From NCBI GenBank assembly GCA_934500875.1, contig CAKSTL010000002.1, positions 160,987 through 224,986 of the forward strand: a stretch of DNA of 64,000 bases, read 5' to 3'. Of this stretch, positions 25,724 to 35,036 are shown piece by piece. The position numbers and the translations under genes are program-made. Positions within the stretch are counted from its first letter, which is position 1, and each line of letters starts with the position of its first letter. The DNA comes from an uncultured Clostridia bacterium (GTDB lineage Bacteria; Bacillota; Clostridia; UMGS1810). Below the pieces are notes generated by a model. It did not search any database and was not told where the DNA came from. It saw only the letters and a list, made by a program, of their open reading frames with translations.

Positions 25724-27088
25724 ATGCTTGCAAATATAGAGAATTTTTCTGTTTCAAAAATCTTAAAATCTACCGGCGGTACACTTATTTTCGGCAGTGC
25801 GGACGAAGGCGTTCTGAGCATAAGCACCGATAGCCGTGAAATAGGAGATAAGTGTTTGTATATCCCGATAAAGGGCGAAAAATTTGACGGCCACACCTTT
25901 TTGGAGGGTGCGTTAAAAAACGGCGCAGAAGGCTATCTTACGCAGAATGACGATATCGTTAAAGGATACGGATTCGGCATAAGGGTGAAAGATACAAAAA
26001 AGGCGCTGGGCGATATTGCCGCCGCTTACAGAGGAGGATTTTGCGCAGACGTTGTTGCGCTTACAGGAAGCGTGGGAAAAACCACAACAAAAGAATTTAT
26101 TGCGTCTGTTTTGTCGAGGCGCTTTAACACGGTAAAAACAAAGGCGAATTACAACAATGATATAGGGCTGCCGTTTACGCTGTTTTCAATCGGCGCCGAT
26201 ACGCAAAAGGCTGTTGTTGAAATGGGAATGAGCAATTTTAAAGAGATTTCGTATCTTACAAATATTGCACGTCCCGATGCGGCTGTTATCACAAATATCG
26301 GCACGTCGCACATTGAGTTTTTGAAAAGCCGTGAGGGAATTTTAAAGGCAAAGTGCGAAATTTTTGAGGGTCTTAAAGAGGGCGGAACCGCTTTTTTGAA
26401 CGGCGACGACGACCTTTTGCAGACTCTTTCGGGAAAACTTGGATTTAAAACCGTATTTTTCGGCATTGACAACAAAAAATGCGATATCTGCGCCGAAAAT
26501 GTGAAGCTTTATCCTTTAAAAACCGAGTTTGAAATTTCGGGACAAAAGTTTGAAATCAATATTCCCGGCAGGCACAATGTGTATAACGCTCTGTGCGCTT
26601 ACGCTGTCGGAAAAATGTACGGTATGACGGATGAAGAGATACGAAAAGGTCTTTTGGATTACAAAAACGACGGCATACGTCAGAGCATTATTGAAATAAA
26701 CGGCGCAAAGATTTTGAACGACTGCTACAATTCGTCGCTTCAGGCGGCAATGTCGGCGATAGACGTTTTAAAAAAGCTTTCGGACGGCAAAAAAATTGCG
26801 GTTCTCGGCGATATGGCGGAGCTTGGCGATATGAGCGAGGAATGTCACAGAAAGCTCGGCGCATATTTTGCGTCCTGCGGCTGCGACGTGCTTATAACAG
26901 TCGGAAATGAGGCGAAATTTATTGCCGACGAGGCAAAAAAGTGCGGCGTGAGCGAAAAAAACGTTCACTCTTTTGACAACAATTCGGACGCAGCATTGTG
27001 TCTTAAGGGCATTTTGAAGAAAAATGACGCAGTGCTTATAAAAGGCTCGCACTGTATGAAAATGGAAGAAATCGCTAAAAACATATGA
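25724..27088 (+). CDS. murF: UDP-MurNAc-tripeptide:D-Ala-D-Ala ligase MurF
   Basis: MurF adds D-Ala-D-Ala to the tripeptide precursor. The 454-aa sequence has the ATP loop ALTGSVGKTTTKEFIAS, KANYNNDIGLPFTL, IPGRHNVYNAL and NDCYNSSLQAAMSAID, all characteristic. GGAGG, inside the end of murE, serves ATG 25724. Confidence 0.95.
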   Translation: MLANIENFSVSKILKSTGGTLIFGSADEGVLSISTDSREIGDKCLYIPIKGEKFDGHTFLEGALKNGAEGYLTQNDDIVKGYGFGIRVKDTKKALGDIAAAYRGGFCADVVALTGSVGKTTTKEFIASVLSRRFNTVKTKANYNNDIGLPFTLFSIGADTQKAVVEMGMSNFKEISYLTNIARPDAAVITNIGTSHIEFLKSREGILKAKCEIFEGLKEGGTAFLNGDDDLLQTLSGKLGFKTVFFGIDNKKCDICAENVKLYPLKTEFEISGQKFEINIPGRHNVYNALCAYAVGKMYGMTDEEIRKGLLDYKNDGIRQSIIEINGAKILNDCYNSSLQAAMSAIDVLKKLSDGKKIAVLGDMAELGDMSEECHRKLGAYFASCGCDVLITVGNEAKFIADEAKKCGVSEKNVHSFDNNSDAALCLKGILKKNDAVLIKGSHCMKMEEIAKNI

Positions 27089-27110
27089 CGCAAAACAGAG
27101 GGTGTGTATT

Positions 27111-28076
27111 TTGACGGATAAATTGATGATGACGGTGTGGATTTGCACAATCTGCGCCTTTGCAATCGGCATTGCGGCAGGATTTTTTTTAATCCCTGCG
27201 CTGATAAGGTTTAAATTCGGGCAGGAGATAAGGGAAATAGGGCCGAAATGGCACAAGAAAAAGTCGGGAACTCCCACAATGGGAGGAATAATATTTATTA
27301 TTGCGTGCGTTCTGACCGCACTTGTTTTTGACAGGGACAAAAATTCAATATTTATCGTATGTACGGCGCTCTCGTTCGGACTTGTCGGATTTGCGGACGA
27401 TTTTATAAAAATCTATATGAAAAGAAACCTCGGTTTAACCGAGCGGCAAAAGCTGATACTGCAAATTCTTGCGGCTTCTTTGGCGGTGGTTGCCGGCATA
27501 AAGACGGGCGTTTTGTCGTATGAAGTTATAGTGCCGTTTACAAAATGGCGGCTTAATCTGTGGCATTTTTACATTCCGTTTGCGGTGTTTGTTATGGTTG
27601 GCGGAACAAACAGCGTCAATCTTACCGACGGTCTTGACGGACTTGCGGCAAGCGTAACAACGGTTGTGTCGATATTTTTTACCGTTATGGCATATAAATT
27701 CGGCGACGAATCCATTACCGTTTTTTGTGCGTCGCTCACCGGCTCGCTTCTGGCGTTTCTGGTGTTTAACGCATACCCGGCAAAGGTGTTTATGGGCGAT
27801 ACCGGCTCGCTGTTTCTTGGCGGTGCGGTGTGCGCTGCTGCGCTGGTCTTAAAGCTTGAGCTTATACTTGTTTTTGCCGGCGGAATTTATATAATCGAAA
27901 CGCTTTCGGTTATAATTCAGGTTACGTCGTTTAAGCTTACCGGCAAAAGAGTGTTTAAAATGAGCCCTATTCACCATCATTTTGAAATGTCGGGATTTTC
28001 GGAGCGCAAAATTGTTGTGATGTTTATTCTGGCAAGCTTTATTTTGTGTGTAATTTCATATTTTATGGTTGTGTAA
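27111..28076 (+). CDS. mraY: Phospho-MurNAc-pentapeptide-transferase MraY
   Basis: MraY moves phospho-MurNAc-pentapeptide to undecaprenyl phosphate, forming lipid I in the membrane. The roughly 321-aa protein has about ten membrane helices. Conserved loops are WHKKKSGTPTMGGIIF, FADDFIK, NLTDGLDGLA, FMGDTGSLFLGG and MSPIHHHFE, which include the catalytic Asp residues. I take TTG 27111, six bases after AGAGGGTG; GTG 27102 sits inside that ribosome site. The next gene is ftsW, whereas murD would usually come here. Confidence 0.95.
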   Translation: MTDKLMMTVWICTICAFAIGIAAGFFLIPALIRFKFGQEIREIGPKWHKKKSGTPTMGGIIFIIACVLTALVFDRDKNSIFIVCTALSFGLVGFADDFIKIYMKRNLGLTERQKLILQILAASLAVVAGIKTGVLSYEVIVPFTKWRLNLWHFYIPFAVFVMVGGTNSVNLTDGLDGLAASVTTVVSIFFTVMAYKFGDESITVFCASLTGSLLAFLVFNAYPAKVFMGDTGSLFLGGAVCAAALVLKLELILVFAGGIYIIETLSVIIQVTSFKLTGKRVFKMSPIHHHFEMSGFSERKIVVMFILASFILCVISYFMVV

Positions 28077-28110
28077 ATTTTTGTTTTAGTGGTTTTCGGA
28101 GGCATAAAAA

Positions 28111-29229
28111 GTGAAAAAATCCCTTTTTATAAAAAAACAAGGCAATGTGGATTTTACGTTTCTTACTACACTGATAATACTTTTAATATTCGGCCTTACA
28201 ATGATGTTTTCGGCAAGCAGCGCCTCTGCGCATTATATGTATAACGACGCTTTTTATTTTATTAAAAGGCAGATGTTTTTTGCGCTTTTGGGGCTTTTCG
28301 GAATGTATGTCGTGTCGAGAACAGACCCCGAAATTGTCAGAAGGGTGTCGTTTCCGCTTCTTGTGGTGACGGTATGCCTTCTTATTCTGGTGCTTATTGT
28401 CGGCGAAGATATAAAGGGCGCCAAAAGGTGGCTTAAGATAGGGCCTGTAAGCTTTCAGCCTTCAGAAATAGCAAAATACTGCGTAATAATTTTTATGGCG
28501 ACAAGCATTTCGGCACGGAAAAAACCTATTGTAAAATTTTGGAAAGATTTTATGCCGTATGTGCTTTTCTGCGCCTTTATTGCGGGGCTTGTATTTTTGG
28601 AGGATCACTTAAGCGGTGCGTTTACGGTGTTTGTTGCCGGAATGATTGTGCTTTTTGTGGGCGGCGCAAAGATATGGCATTTTTGTATGTGCCTTCCGCC
28701 GCTTGCGGTTGCGGTAATTGCGGCAATCGCATTTGAGCCGTACAGGCTTAAAAGGTTTTTGTCGTTTCTCGACCCGTTTGAAAATTATCTCGGCGACGGA
28801 TTTCAGATTGTGCAGTCGCTCTATGCCATAGGCTCGGGCGGATTTTTCGGTCTGGGGCTGGGTCAGAGCAGGCAAAAATACCTTTATATTCCCGAGCCTC
28901 ACAACGATTTTATATTTCCCATAATCTGCGAGGAGCTGGGCTTTGTGGGGGCAATTTTTATGATTGCGCTGTTTTTGATTTTAATATGGCGCGGCGTAAA
29001 AATTGCGATTGACGCACCCGATAATTTTTCAAGTATGGTAGTTTGCGGAATTATCGGACTTATAGGCTTTCAGGTTATGATTAACATTGCGGTTGTAACA
29101 AGCTCAATGCCTGTTACGGGTATGCCGCTGCCGTTCTTTTCATACGGCGGAACGGCGCTGTTTTTGCAGCTTATAGCAATGGGATATATTTTGAATATTT
29201 CAAGATATTCGCCAAAAAACGGAATTTAA
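28111..29229 (+). CDS. ftsW: FtsW/SpoVE-type SEDS peptidoglycan polymerase
   Basis: A 372-aa SEDS-family protein with about ten membrane helices. FtsW polymerises lipid II at the septum together with a class B PBP such as the one upstream. KRWLKIGPVSFQPSEIAKY, EDHLSGAFTVF and MPVTGMPLPFFSYGGTALF are hallmark segments. The start is GTG 28111, eight bases after GGAGG. Its place between mraY and murG fits ftsW/spoVE rather than rodA. Confidence 0.92.
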   Translation: MKKSLFIKKQGNVDFTFLTTLIILLIFGLTMMFSASSASAHYMYNDAFYFIKRQMFFALLGLFGMYVVSRTDPEIVRRVSFPLLVVTVCLLILVLIVGEDIKGAKRWLKIGPVSFQPSEIAKYCVIIFMATSISARKKPIVKFWKDFMPYVLFCAFIAGLVFLEDHLSGAFTVFVAGMIVLFVGGAKIWHFCMCLPPLAVAVIAAIAFEPYRLKRFLSFLDPFENYLGDGFQIVQSLYAIGSGGFFGLGLGQSRQKYLYIPEPHNDFIFPIICEELGFVGAIFMIALFLILIWRGVKIAIDAPDNFSSMVVCGIIGLIGFQVMINIAVVTSSMPVTGMPLPFFSYGGTALFLQLIAMGYILNISRYSPKNGI

Positions 29230-29246
29230 AATATCGGCGGTGAAGT

Positions 29247-30338
29247 ATGAATATAATTTTATCGGGCGGCGGAAGCGCAGGACATATTAACCCTGCAATT
29301 GCAATCGCAAAATATTTTGAAACTCACTATGAAAATGTAAATATACTTTTTATCGGCACAAAAACCGGTATGGAAAACGAGCTTGTCAAAAAGGCAGGCT
29401 ATCCTCTTTCGCAAATTGACGTCGAGGGCTTTAAAACCTCCCTCTCTTTTAAAAATTTAAAGCCCTTGACTAAATTTATTTTGGCAACAATAAAAATGAA
29501 GGGGATAATCCGCAAATTCGGTGCGGATATAGTTATAGGAACGGGAGGATACGTTTGTGCGCCGGCTGTTGCGGCGGCAAATATTATGAAAATTCCCACG
29601 CTTATACACGAGCAGAACGTTTATCCCGGAAGCGCAATACGCTTTCTTGCAAAAAACACAACCGTTACGGCTATCAGCTTTGACGAGAGCAGAAAATATT
29701 TTAAGGACGCAAAAAACATTGTGCTTACCGGCAATCCCGTAAGGGCGAGCATTATAAAAGCCGACGCAAAAAAGGCAAAAGAGAGGCTTAATCCCGGCGG
29801 CAAAAAGCTTGTGCTGGTTGTGGGCGGCAGCCTCGGCGCTATGAAAATCAACGATGTTGTGTGCGATTACATAAAATCTTTCCGCAAACAAAACGTAAAA
29901 TTCATAATTTCAACGGGCAAGCGTGATTACGGCAGGGTTAAAGAAATGCTCGGCGGAAAAGACAAGGGCGAAAATTTTGAAATTTTTGCGTATATACACG
30001 ATATGGACGCATATCTTGCGGCATCCGACCTTGTGATTTGCCGCTCGGGTGCGATAACGCTTTCTGAGATTTGTATTCTTAAAAAGGCGTCAATACTTAT
30101 TCCGTCGCCCAACGTTACGCATAATCATCAGGAATTTAACGCAAGCGCACTTGTCAAAAACGGTGCTGCCGTTATGATAAAAGAAAGTAATTTTGACACG
30201 TCAGAACTTAAAAAAGCGGTAGATTTACTGCTGGATAACAATGCTTTAAGAAAGCAATACGGAGAAAACGCATACAAGATGGCAAAAAAGGACGCAACCA
30301 AGCTTATCTGCGAAAGTATTTTGAAATTTGCAAAGTAA
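29247..30338 (+). CDS. murG: UDP-GlcNAc:lipid I GlcNAc transferase MurG
   Basis: MurG makes lipid II on the inner membrane face. The 363-aa GT28 protein shows the N-terminal GGGSAGHINPAIAIA loop, EQNVYPGSA, VVGGSLGAMKIN and CRSGAITLSEICILKKASILIP with the donor-binding Glu. ATG 29247 follows GGCGGTGA, 17 bp after ftsW. Confidence 0.95.
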   Translation: MNIILSGGGSAGHINPAIAIAKYFETHYENVNILFIGTKTGMENELVKKAGYPLSQIDVEGFKTSLSFKNLKPLTKFILATIKMKGIIRKFGADIVIGTGGYVCAPAVAAANIMKIPTLIHEQNVYPGSAIRFLAKNTTVTAISFDESRKYFKDAKNIVLTGNPVRASIIKADAKKAKERLNPGGKKLVLVVGGSLGAMKINDVVCDYIKSFRKQNVKFIISTGKRDYGRVKEMLGGKDKGENFEIFAYIHDMDAYLAASDLVICRSGAITLSEICILKKASILIPSPNVTHNHQEFNASALVKNGAAVMIKESNFDTSELKKAVDLLLDNNALRKQYGENAYKMAKKDATKLICESILKFAK

Positions 30339-30347
30339 CAAAAAATT

Positions 30348-30400
30348 CCGTATCGGCATAGCATATATTATCAAAAAGGCTGATACGGAGGTGTTTTTTT
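30348..30400 (+). promoter_or_regulatory. Hairpin overlapping the murA ribosome site, with T run
   Basis: CCGTATC (30348-30354) pairs with GATACGG (30382-30388) and adjacent GGC/GCT can extend the stem. The right arm overlaps the murA ribosome site GGAGG (30387-30391), and seven Ts follow (30394-30400). It could act as a terminator or mask the ribosome site; either would separate murA expression from murG. Confidence 0.45.
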
Positions 30401-30403
30401 AAT

Positions 30404-31660
30404 ATGGACTACATTAAAATCAACGGCAAAAATCCGCTCTGCGGCTCGCTTAGGGTGCAGGGAGCAAAAAATGCTGTTTTGCCCGCGCTTGCTGCGGCAA
30501 TTTTGAACAAAGGCACTACTGTTTTACATAATTGTCCCAACCTTTCGGATGTAAGGGTTACCATAGAAATTTTAAAATATTTGGGATGCAGGGTTGAGCG
30601 TGAAAACGACACGGTTATTATAGACGCATCCGACATAAACAACAATTGCATACCCAACGATTTGATGAACAAAATGCGGTCGTCAATAATTTTTATGGGT
30701 GCAATAATTGCACGCACCGGTGAGGCTTCAATGAGCTTTCCGGGCGGCTGCGAGCTTGGGCCCAGACCGATAGATTTGCATTTAAAGGCTCTTAAAACTC
30801 TGGGTGTGGATGTGAGCGAAAGCCACGGCTATATAAAATGCCGTCTTAAAAAGACTTCGGATAACAATGTTCACCTTGATTTTCCGTCTGTTGGCGCTAC
30901 CGAAAATATTATGCTTTTTGCCTCGCTGATAAATGCAAAGACCACTGTTTACAATGCCGCAAGAGAGCCTGAAATAGAGGATTTGCAGTGCTTTTTAAAC
31001 AGTATGGGCGCACGCATTTCGGGCGCAGGCAGCTCCACTGTTCAGATAGACGGTACGACTTCTTTCCACGACGCAGTTCACACAATTATTCCCGACAGGA
31101 TTGCGGCGGCGACTTATCTTTGCGGTGCGGTATCTGCCGGCGGAGAGATAGAACTTTCGGGGGTTTGTCCAAATCATTTGAGCGCCGTGGCATCCGCTCT
31201 TTCGGAGTGCGGTGCAAAAATTCTTGCCGGTGATGACACAATCAGCATAAAAGCGCCCGAGGTTATTGAAAAAATAGACATTATAAGAACGCTTCCGTAT
31301 CCGGGATTTCCCACGGACGCACAGTCTATTATGATGAGCGTTCTTGCATATGCAAACGGCACAAGCATCATAAAAGAAAACATCTTTGAACAACGGTTCA
31401 AAACGGCGGGCGAGCTTTTGAAAATGGGCGCCGACATCAGTGTTGACGGTAAGGTTGCGGTTATAAAAGGCGTAAAAAGCCTTACGGGCGCCGACGTTTA
31501 TGCCTGCGATTTGCGCTCGGGTGCGGCTTTGGCGGTTGCGGCACTGGCGGCAAACGGCACTACAAAAATTTTTAACACTCATTTTATTGACAGGGGCTAT
31601 GAAAGCCTTGATAAGGATTTTAAAAAACTCGGTGCGGATATTGAAAGGATTTACCAATGA
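30404..31660 (+). CDS. murA: UDP-N-acetylglucosamine 1-carboxyvinyltransferase MurA
   Basis: MurA transfers enolpyruvate from PEP to UDP-GlcNAc, the first committed peptidoglycan step. The 418-aa protein has GAKNAVLPALAA (Lys-Asn active-site pair), the loop FPGGCELGPRPIDLH with the catalytic Cys that fosfomycin alkylates, and YPGFPTDAQ. ATG 30404 is ten bases after GGAGGTG. Its last 4 bp overlap the next start codon. Confidence 0.95.
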   Translation: MDYIKINGKNPLCGSLRVQGAKNAVLPALAAAILNKGTTVLHNCPNLSDVRVTIEILKYLGCRVERENDTVIIDASDINNNCIPNDLMNKMRSSIIFMGAIIARTGEASMSFPGGCELGPRPIDLHLKALKTLGVDVSESHGYIKCRLKKTSDNNVHLDFPSVGATENIMLFASLINAKTTVYNAAREPEIEDLQCFLNSMGARISGAGSSTVQIDGTTSFHDAVHTIIPDRIAAATYLCGAVSAGGEIELSGVCPNHLSAVASALSECGAKILAGDDTISIKAPEVIEKIDIIRTLPYPGFPTDAQSIMMSVLAYANGTSIIKENIFEQRFKTAGELLKMGADISVDGKVAVIKGVKSLTGADVYACDLRSGAALAVAALAANGTTKIFNTHFIDRGYESLDKDFKKLGADIERIYQ

Positions 31661-32610
31661 GCGACGATTTGAAAAGCGTTGAAAAAAATGAAAATAACGA
31701 AGAAAATAACGCAGAAAAAAGCAGCGTTAATATAAATGCGGACGGGGATTTGTTAAAAACCAATGCCGCAGCGGAAGATGACAAAAATTTAAAAGAGCAG
31801 CCGACGGACAATGACGGTCAGAAACAGAGCTACGAATTTGTGAATGTGAGCGACGGCGAGAAAAAAATTCCCGAAAAAAGCATAAGAGGCGAGGGCAAAA
31901 ACGGCTTTGTGCTTTTGTGCCTTTTGTTTGCGGTTTTAACCTCGCTTCTTTTTACACCGGCATTCAACATAAAAACCGTTACCGTCAGCGGCAACAGCGC
32001 CCTGACGGCAGAACAGATTGTTAAAAATTCGGGCATTGTTCCCGGCAGAAACATTTTGCGCACCAACACAAAAAAAGCGGTGAAAAACCTTAAAAAAATG
32101 CCGCTTATAAACAACGTAAGGGTGCTTTTAAAGTTTCCTGCGTCGGTTGAAATTGCGGTGGAGGAGTGCGTAAGGTCGGCATATATAAAATATATGGACA
32201 AGTATGTTTGCATAGACCAAAACGGAAAAATTCTTGAGGTTGTAAAAAGTGCGGAAAACGAAAGCCTTATTGTTGTGACCGGCGTTGCGCCGACGGAGTT
32301 TGCCGCCGGAAAAACCGTTGCTTTAAAGGATGCGGACAAGCTTAAAACGCTTTGCACGCTTCTTTCCGAAATAAGGGCGGCGGCGTATCTTCCGAATGCC
32401 GTAAAAAGCATTGATTTAAGTGACAAAAACAAGATTACTATGGTTCTTGACAACGAAATTACGGTTAATATGGGCAACGATAAATCGCTGCAGTACAAAA
32501 TGGCATATCTTACAAAAACGCTTGAAACACAGCTTAAAACATACAGGGGCGGAACGCTTGATTTATCCGACCCGGAATCTTCGGTGCGCTACAAGGGCAG
32601 TGCGGAGTAA
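31657..32610 (+). CDS. Cell division protein DivIB/FtsQ
   Basis: A 317-aa bitopic protein. The long acidic and polar cytoplasmic tail (residues 1-80, rich in Glu, Asn, Asp, Lys) is followed by one membrane helix (about 87-108). Then come a POTRA domain beginning IKTVTVSGNSALTAEQIV and the FtsQ-type beta domain. It belongs to the divisome sub-complex with FtsL and DivIC. Its ATGA overlap with murA indicates translational coupling. Confidence 0.9.
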   Translation: MSDDLKSVEKNENNEENNAEKSSVNINADGDLLKTNAAAEDDKNLKEQPTDNDGQKQSYEFVNVSDGEKKIPEKSIRGEGKNGFVLLCLLFAVLTSLLFTPAFNIKTVTVSGNSALTAEQIVKNSGIVPGRNILRTNTKKAVKNLKKMPLINNVRVLLKFPASVEIAVEECVRSAYIKYMDKYVCIDQNGKILEVVKSAENESLIVVTGVAPTEFAAGKTVALKDADKLKTLCTLLSEIRAAAYLPNAVKSIDLSDKNKITMVLDNEITVNMGNDKSLQYKMAYLTKTLETQLKTYRGGTLDLSDPESSVRYKGSAE

Positions 32611-32631
32611 ACTTTTTTAAGGAGATAGAAT

Positions 32632-33354
32632 ATGCGTGACAGAAAATCACAAATCACACTTGCGGTGCTGTTTTTTATTTTAAGTTTTGCAATCACTATG
32701 CAGGCAAAAAGCATTATAAAAAACAATTCCTCGCAAAACAGCGGCATAACACGTGTTGAAGAGGCGAACGAGGAGCTTGTGAAAAAGGATTTGCAGATTG
32801 AGGATTTGAAAAACCGCCTTCTTGCCGCAACAAACGATTTAGACAATTACCGCAAGGAGGCTGAGCAGAATACGGACGGCGCAAAGGCAATGGCGTCGGA
32901 ACTCGAAAGGTATAAAATTCTTGCGGGTCTTACCGACGTTGAGGGAAAGGGCATAACCGTTACGCTGTCGGACAGCACGGCTGAAACGGACGCAGGCAAA
33001 AACGCTGCGTCATACATAATTCACGACAGCGACCTTCGCACCATTGTAAACGAATTAAGAAGTGCGGACGCCGAGGCGGTTTCAATTAACGGCGAACGGC
33101 TTATTGCATCGAGCGAAATACGCTGTGTGGGGCCTACGGTTATTATAAACGGAAAAAAATATGTTCCGCCGTTTAAGATAAAGGCTATAGGCGACCCGGA
33201 TATGCTTGAGGCGGCACTGAAACTCAAGGGCGGAATTGTTGACCAGCTAAAAAGCCTTTACGGATTTGACATTGTGATATCAAAATCCGCAAACTTGAAA
33301 ATAGAAAAATACAGCGGAATTGTGAGCTTTAAATACGCAAAAACCGCAGAGTAG
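32632..33354 (+). CDS. DUF881 family protein (YlxW/YlxX-like)
   Basis: A 240-aa protein with one N-terminal membrane helix (residues about 8-26), a coiled coil (about 40-85) and the DUF881 domain (ITVTLSDSTAETDAG, INGERLIASSEIRCVGPTVIINGKKY). Genes of this family sit between divIB and ftsZ in many Firmicutes. A role in division or envelope formation is inferred from that position only; the biochemical function is unknown. AAGGAG precedes ATG 32632. Confidence 0.88.
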   Translation: MRDRKSQITLAVLFFILSFAITMQAKSIIKNNSSQNSGITRVEEANEELVKKDLQIEDLKNRLLAATNDLDNYRKEAEQNTDGAKAMASELERYKILAGLTDVEGKGITVTLSDSTAETDAGKNAASYIIHDSDLRTIVNELRSADAEAVSINGERLIASSEIRCVGPTVIINGKKYVPPFKIKAIGDPDMLEAALKLKGGIVDQLKSLYGFDIVISKSANLKIEKYSGIVSFKYAKTAE

Positions 33355-33367
33355 GAGGGTGTGGGTT

Positions 33368-33739
33368 ATGATACTTATTTTCGCAATTATTCTCGGATTT
33401 GCGCTTTCTATGATGTTTGATATATACATTCCGTCTGCGTTTATTCCGTATGCGGCAATGATGATACTTGCCTCGCTCGATTCGCTTCTCGGGGCGTATG
33501 CCGCACATCTTACCGGAAGGTATGATTTTAAAATTTTTATATCCGGATTTTTCGGAAACGCTCTTATTTCGGCGCTTTTGATTTTTTTCGGAAAAAAGCT
33601 CGGAATTGATTTGTATCTTGCGGCGTCAATTGTTTTTGTTATGAGAATTTTCCAAAATTTTGCCATAGCAAGACGTGTCTTTTTAAAAAGTTTTATGAAA
33701 AATCACGATAATGAAAAAAATATCGAAAAAATTGAATAA
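33368..33739 (+). CDS. sbp: Small basic protein (DUF1290)
   Basis: A 123-aa protein with three or four membrane helices that matches the small basic protein family found upstream of ftsA/ftsZ. The segments IYIPSAFIPYAAMMILASLDSL, FKIFISGFFGNALISALL and GIDLYLAASIVFVMRIFQNFAI are typical. ATG 33368 lies nine bases after AGGAGG (33353-33358); GTG 33359 abuts that site and is unlikely. Its function is unknown and inferred only from the division context. ftsA, which normally follows, is missing. Confidence 0.85.
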   Translation: MILIFAIILGFALSMMFDIYIPSAFIPYAAMMILASLDSLLGAYAAHLTGRYDFKIFISGFFGNALISALLIFFGKKLGIDLYLAASIVFVMRIFQNFAIARRVFLKSFMKNHDNEKNIEKIE

Positions 33740-33754
33740 TTTTAAAAAAAATGC

Positions 33755-33783
33755 TTGGAATTTAAATGTTTTTGTGATATAAT
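33755..33783 (+). promoter_or_regulatory. ftsZ promoter
   Basis: TTGGAA (33755-33760) and a perfect TATAAT (33778-33783) are 17 bp apart, roughly 100 bp ahead of the ftsZ start. ftsZ can therefore be expressed apart from the upstream dcw genes. Confidence 0.78.
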
Positions 33784-33880
33784 CATTACATAATGGTATA
33801 TTGTATTGTTTTAAACCAAAATAATACCGCATTTTTTGCTAAATTATGATAAATTTTATAAATTGCAAGGAGGAAGAACC

Positions 33881-34945
33881 GTGTTGGATTTTGATAATGA
33901 AAAGGAAATAACCGGGGCAAATATGAAGGTTATAGGCGTCGGCGGCGGCGGAAACAACGCTGTTAATCGTATGATAGAGGACCAGCTTACAGGCGTTCAG
34001 TTTATTGCCGTTAACACAGAAAAACAGGTGCTTTTCGGCGAAAACCGTTCAAAGGCAGACCTTAAAATTCAAATCGGAGAAAAACTTACAAAGGGTCTTG
34101 GTGCAGGCGCAAAGCCTGAAATCGGTCAGAGAGCCGCTGAAGAGAGCAGAGAAGAAATTGCACAGGCTATAAGAGGCGCAGATATGGTGTTTGTTACCGC
34201 AGGTATGGGCGGCGGAACGGGCACGGGCGCTGCACCGATTATTGCAAACATAGCTAAAGAAATGGGAATACTTACGGTCGGCGTTGTTACACGCCCGTTC
34301 AGATTTGAGGGTAAAAGACGTCTTGACCAGGCAAATGCCGGTATTGAAGAATTGAAACAGTGTGTTGACGCACTTGTTGTAATTCCCAATGACAAGCTTT
34401 TGGACGTTTGCGACAAAAAAACCTCAATGAAGGACGCATTTAAGATTGCGGACAGTATTTTAAGTCAGGGTGTTAAGGGTATTTCAAACCTTATTACTTC
34501 GCCGGGTTACATTGATTTGGACTTTGCTGATATTTCATCCGTTATGAGAAATTCGGGTATTGCTCATATGGGTATCGGCAGAGCTTCGGGCGAGAACAGA
34601 GCAGAGGTTGCCATCAAGGCGGCTATCAACTCTCCGCTTCTTGAAACCACTATTGACGGCGCAAGTAATGTTGTATTCAATATTGCCGGTGACAAAAACC
34701 TTACTCTTTACGAAATCGAGAGCGCTTCGGAGCTTATTTACGAGCTTGTTGATTCTGACGCTAACATCATCTTCGGTACTTCGGTTGACGATTCGCTTGA
34801 TGATGAAATTGTTATCACCGTTGTTGCAACAGGTTTGGACGAGCCTTCAAAAGCTGAAAAGAAAAAAGATTCCGAAACGGAAACTCCTTCTTTTGAAAAA
34901 TTCAGCGACGACGATTTTGTAATTCCGCCGTTTTTGTCAAAGTAA
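33881..34945 (+). CDS. ftsZ: Cell division GTPase FtsZ
   Basis: A 354-aa tubulin homologue that forms the Z ring. It shows KVIGVGGGGNNAVNRM at the N-terminus, the GTP signature GMGGGTGTGAAP (near residue 107), the T3 to T7 loops, and DLDFADISSVM with catalytic Asp residues. The conserved C-terminal peptide is FVIPPFLSK, which normally binds FtsA or SepF. Translation begins at GTG 33881 after AAGGAGG. The longer frame from 33836 has no ribosome site. Confidence 0.96.
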   Translation: MLDFDNEKEITGANMKVIGVGGGGNNAVNRMIEDQLTGVQFIAVNTEKQVLFGENRSKADLKIQIGEKLTKGLGAGAKPEIGQRAAEESREEIAQAIRGADMVFVTAGMGGGTGTGAAPIIANIAKEMGILTVGVVTRPFRFEGKRRLDQANAGIEELKQCVDALVVIPNDKLLDVCDKKTSMKDAFKIADSILSQGVKGISNLITSPGYIDLDFADISSVMRNSGIAHMGIGRASGENRAEVAIKAAINSPLLETTIDGASNVVFNIAGDKNLTLYEIESASELIYELVDSDANIIFGTSVDDSLDDEIVITVVATGLDEPSKAEKKKDSETETPSFEKFSDDDFVIPPFLSK

Positions 34946-34962
34946 ATAAAGAATGAAAATCT

Positions 34963-34995
34963 TAAAGCACACTGCCTAAGCAAGGCGTGTGCTTT
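34963..34995 (+). terminator. Hairpin after ftsZ
   Basis: AAAGCACAC-T-GCCT pairs with AGGC-GTGTGCTTT, giving 13 bp with one bulged base. No T run follows (AATTG), so this may be a partial terminator or a 3'-end stabilising hairpin. Confidence 0.55.
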
Positions 34996-35036
34996 AATTG
35001 AACAAAATTTGCGACCCGAAAGGAAGTTTGGCGTAT

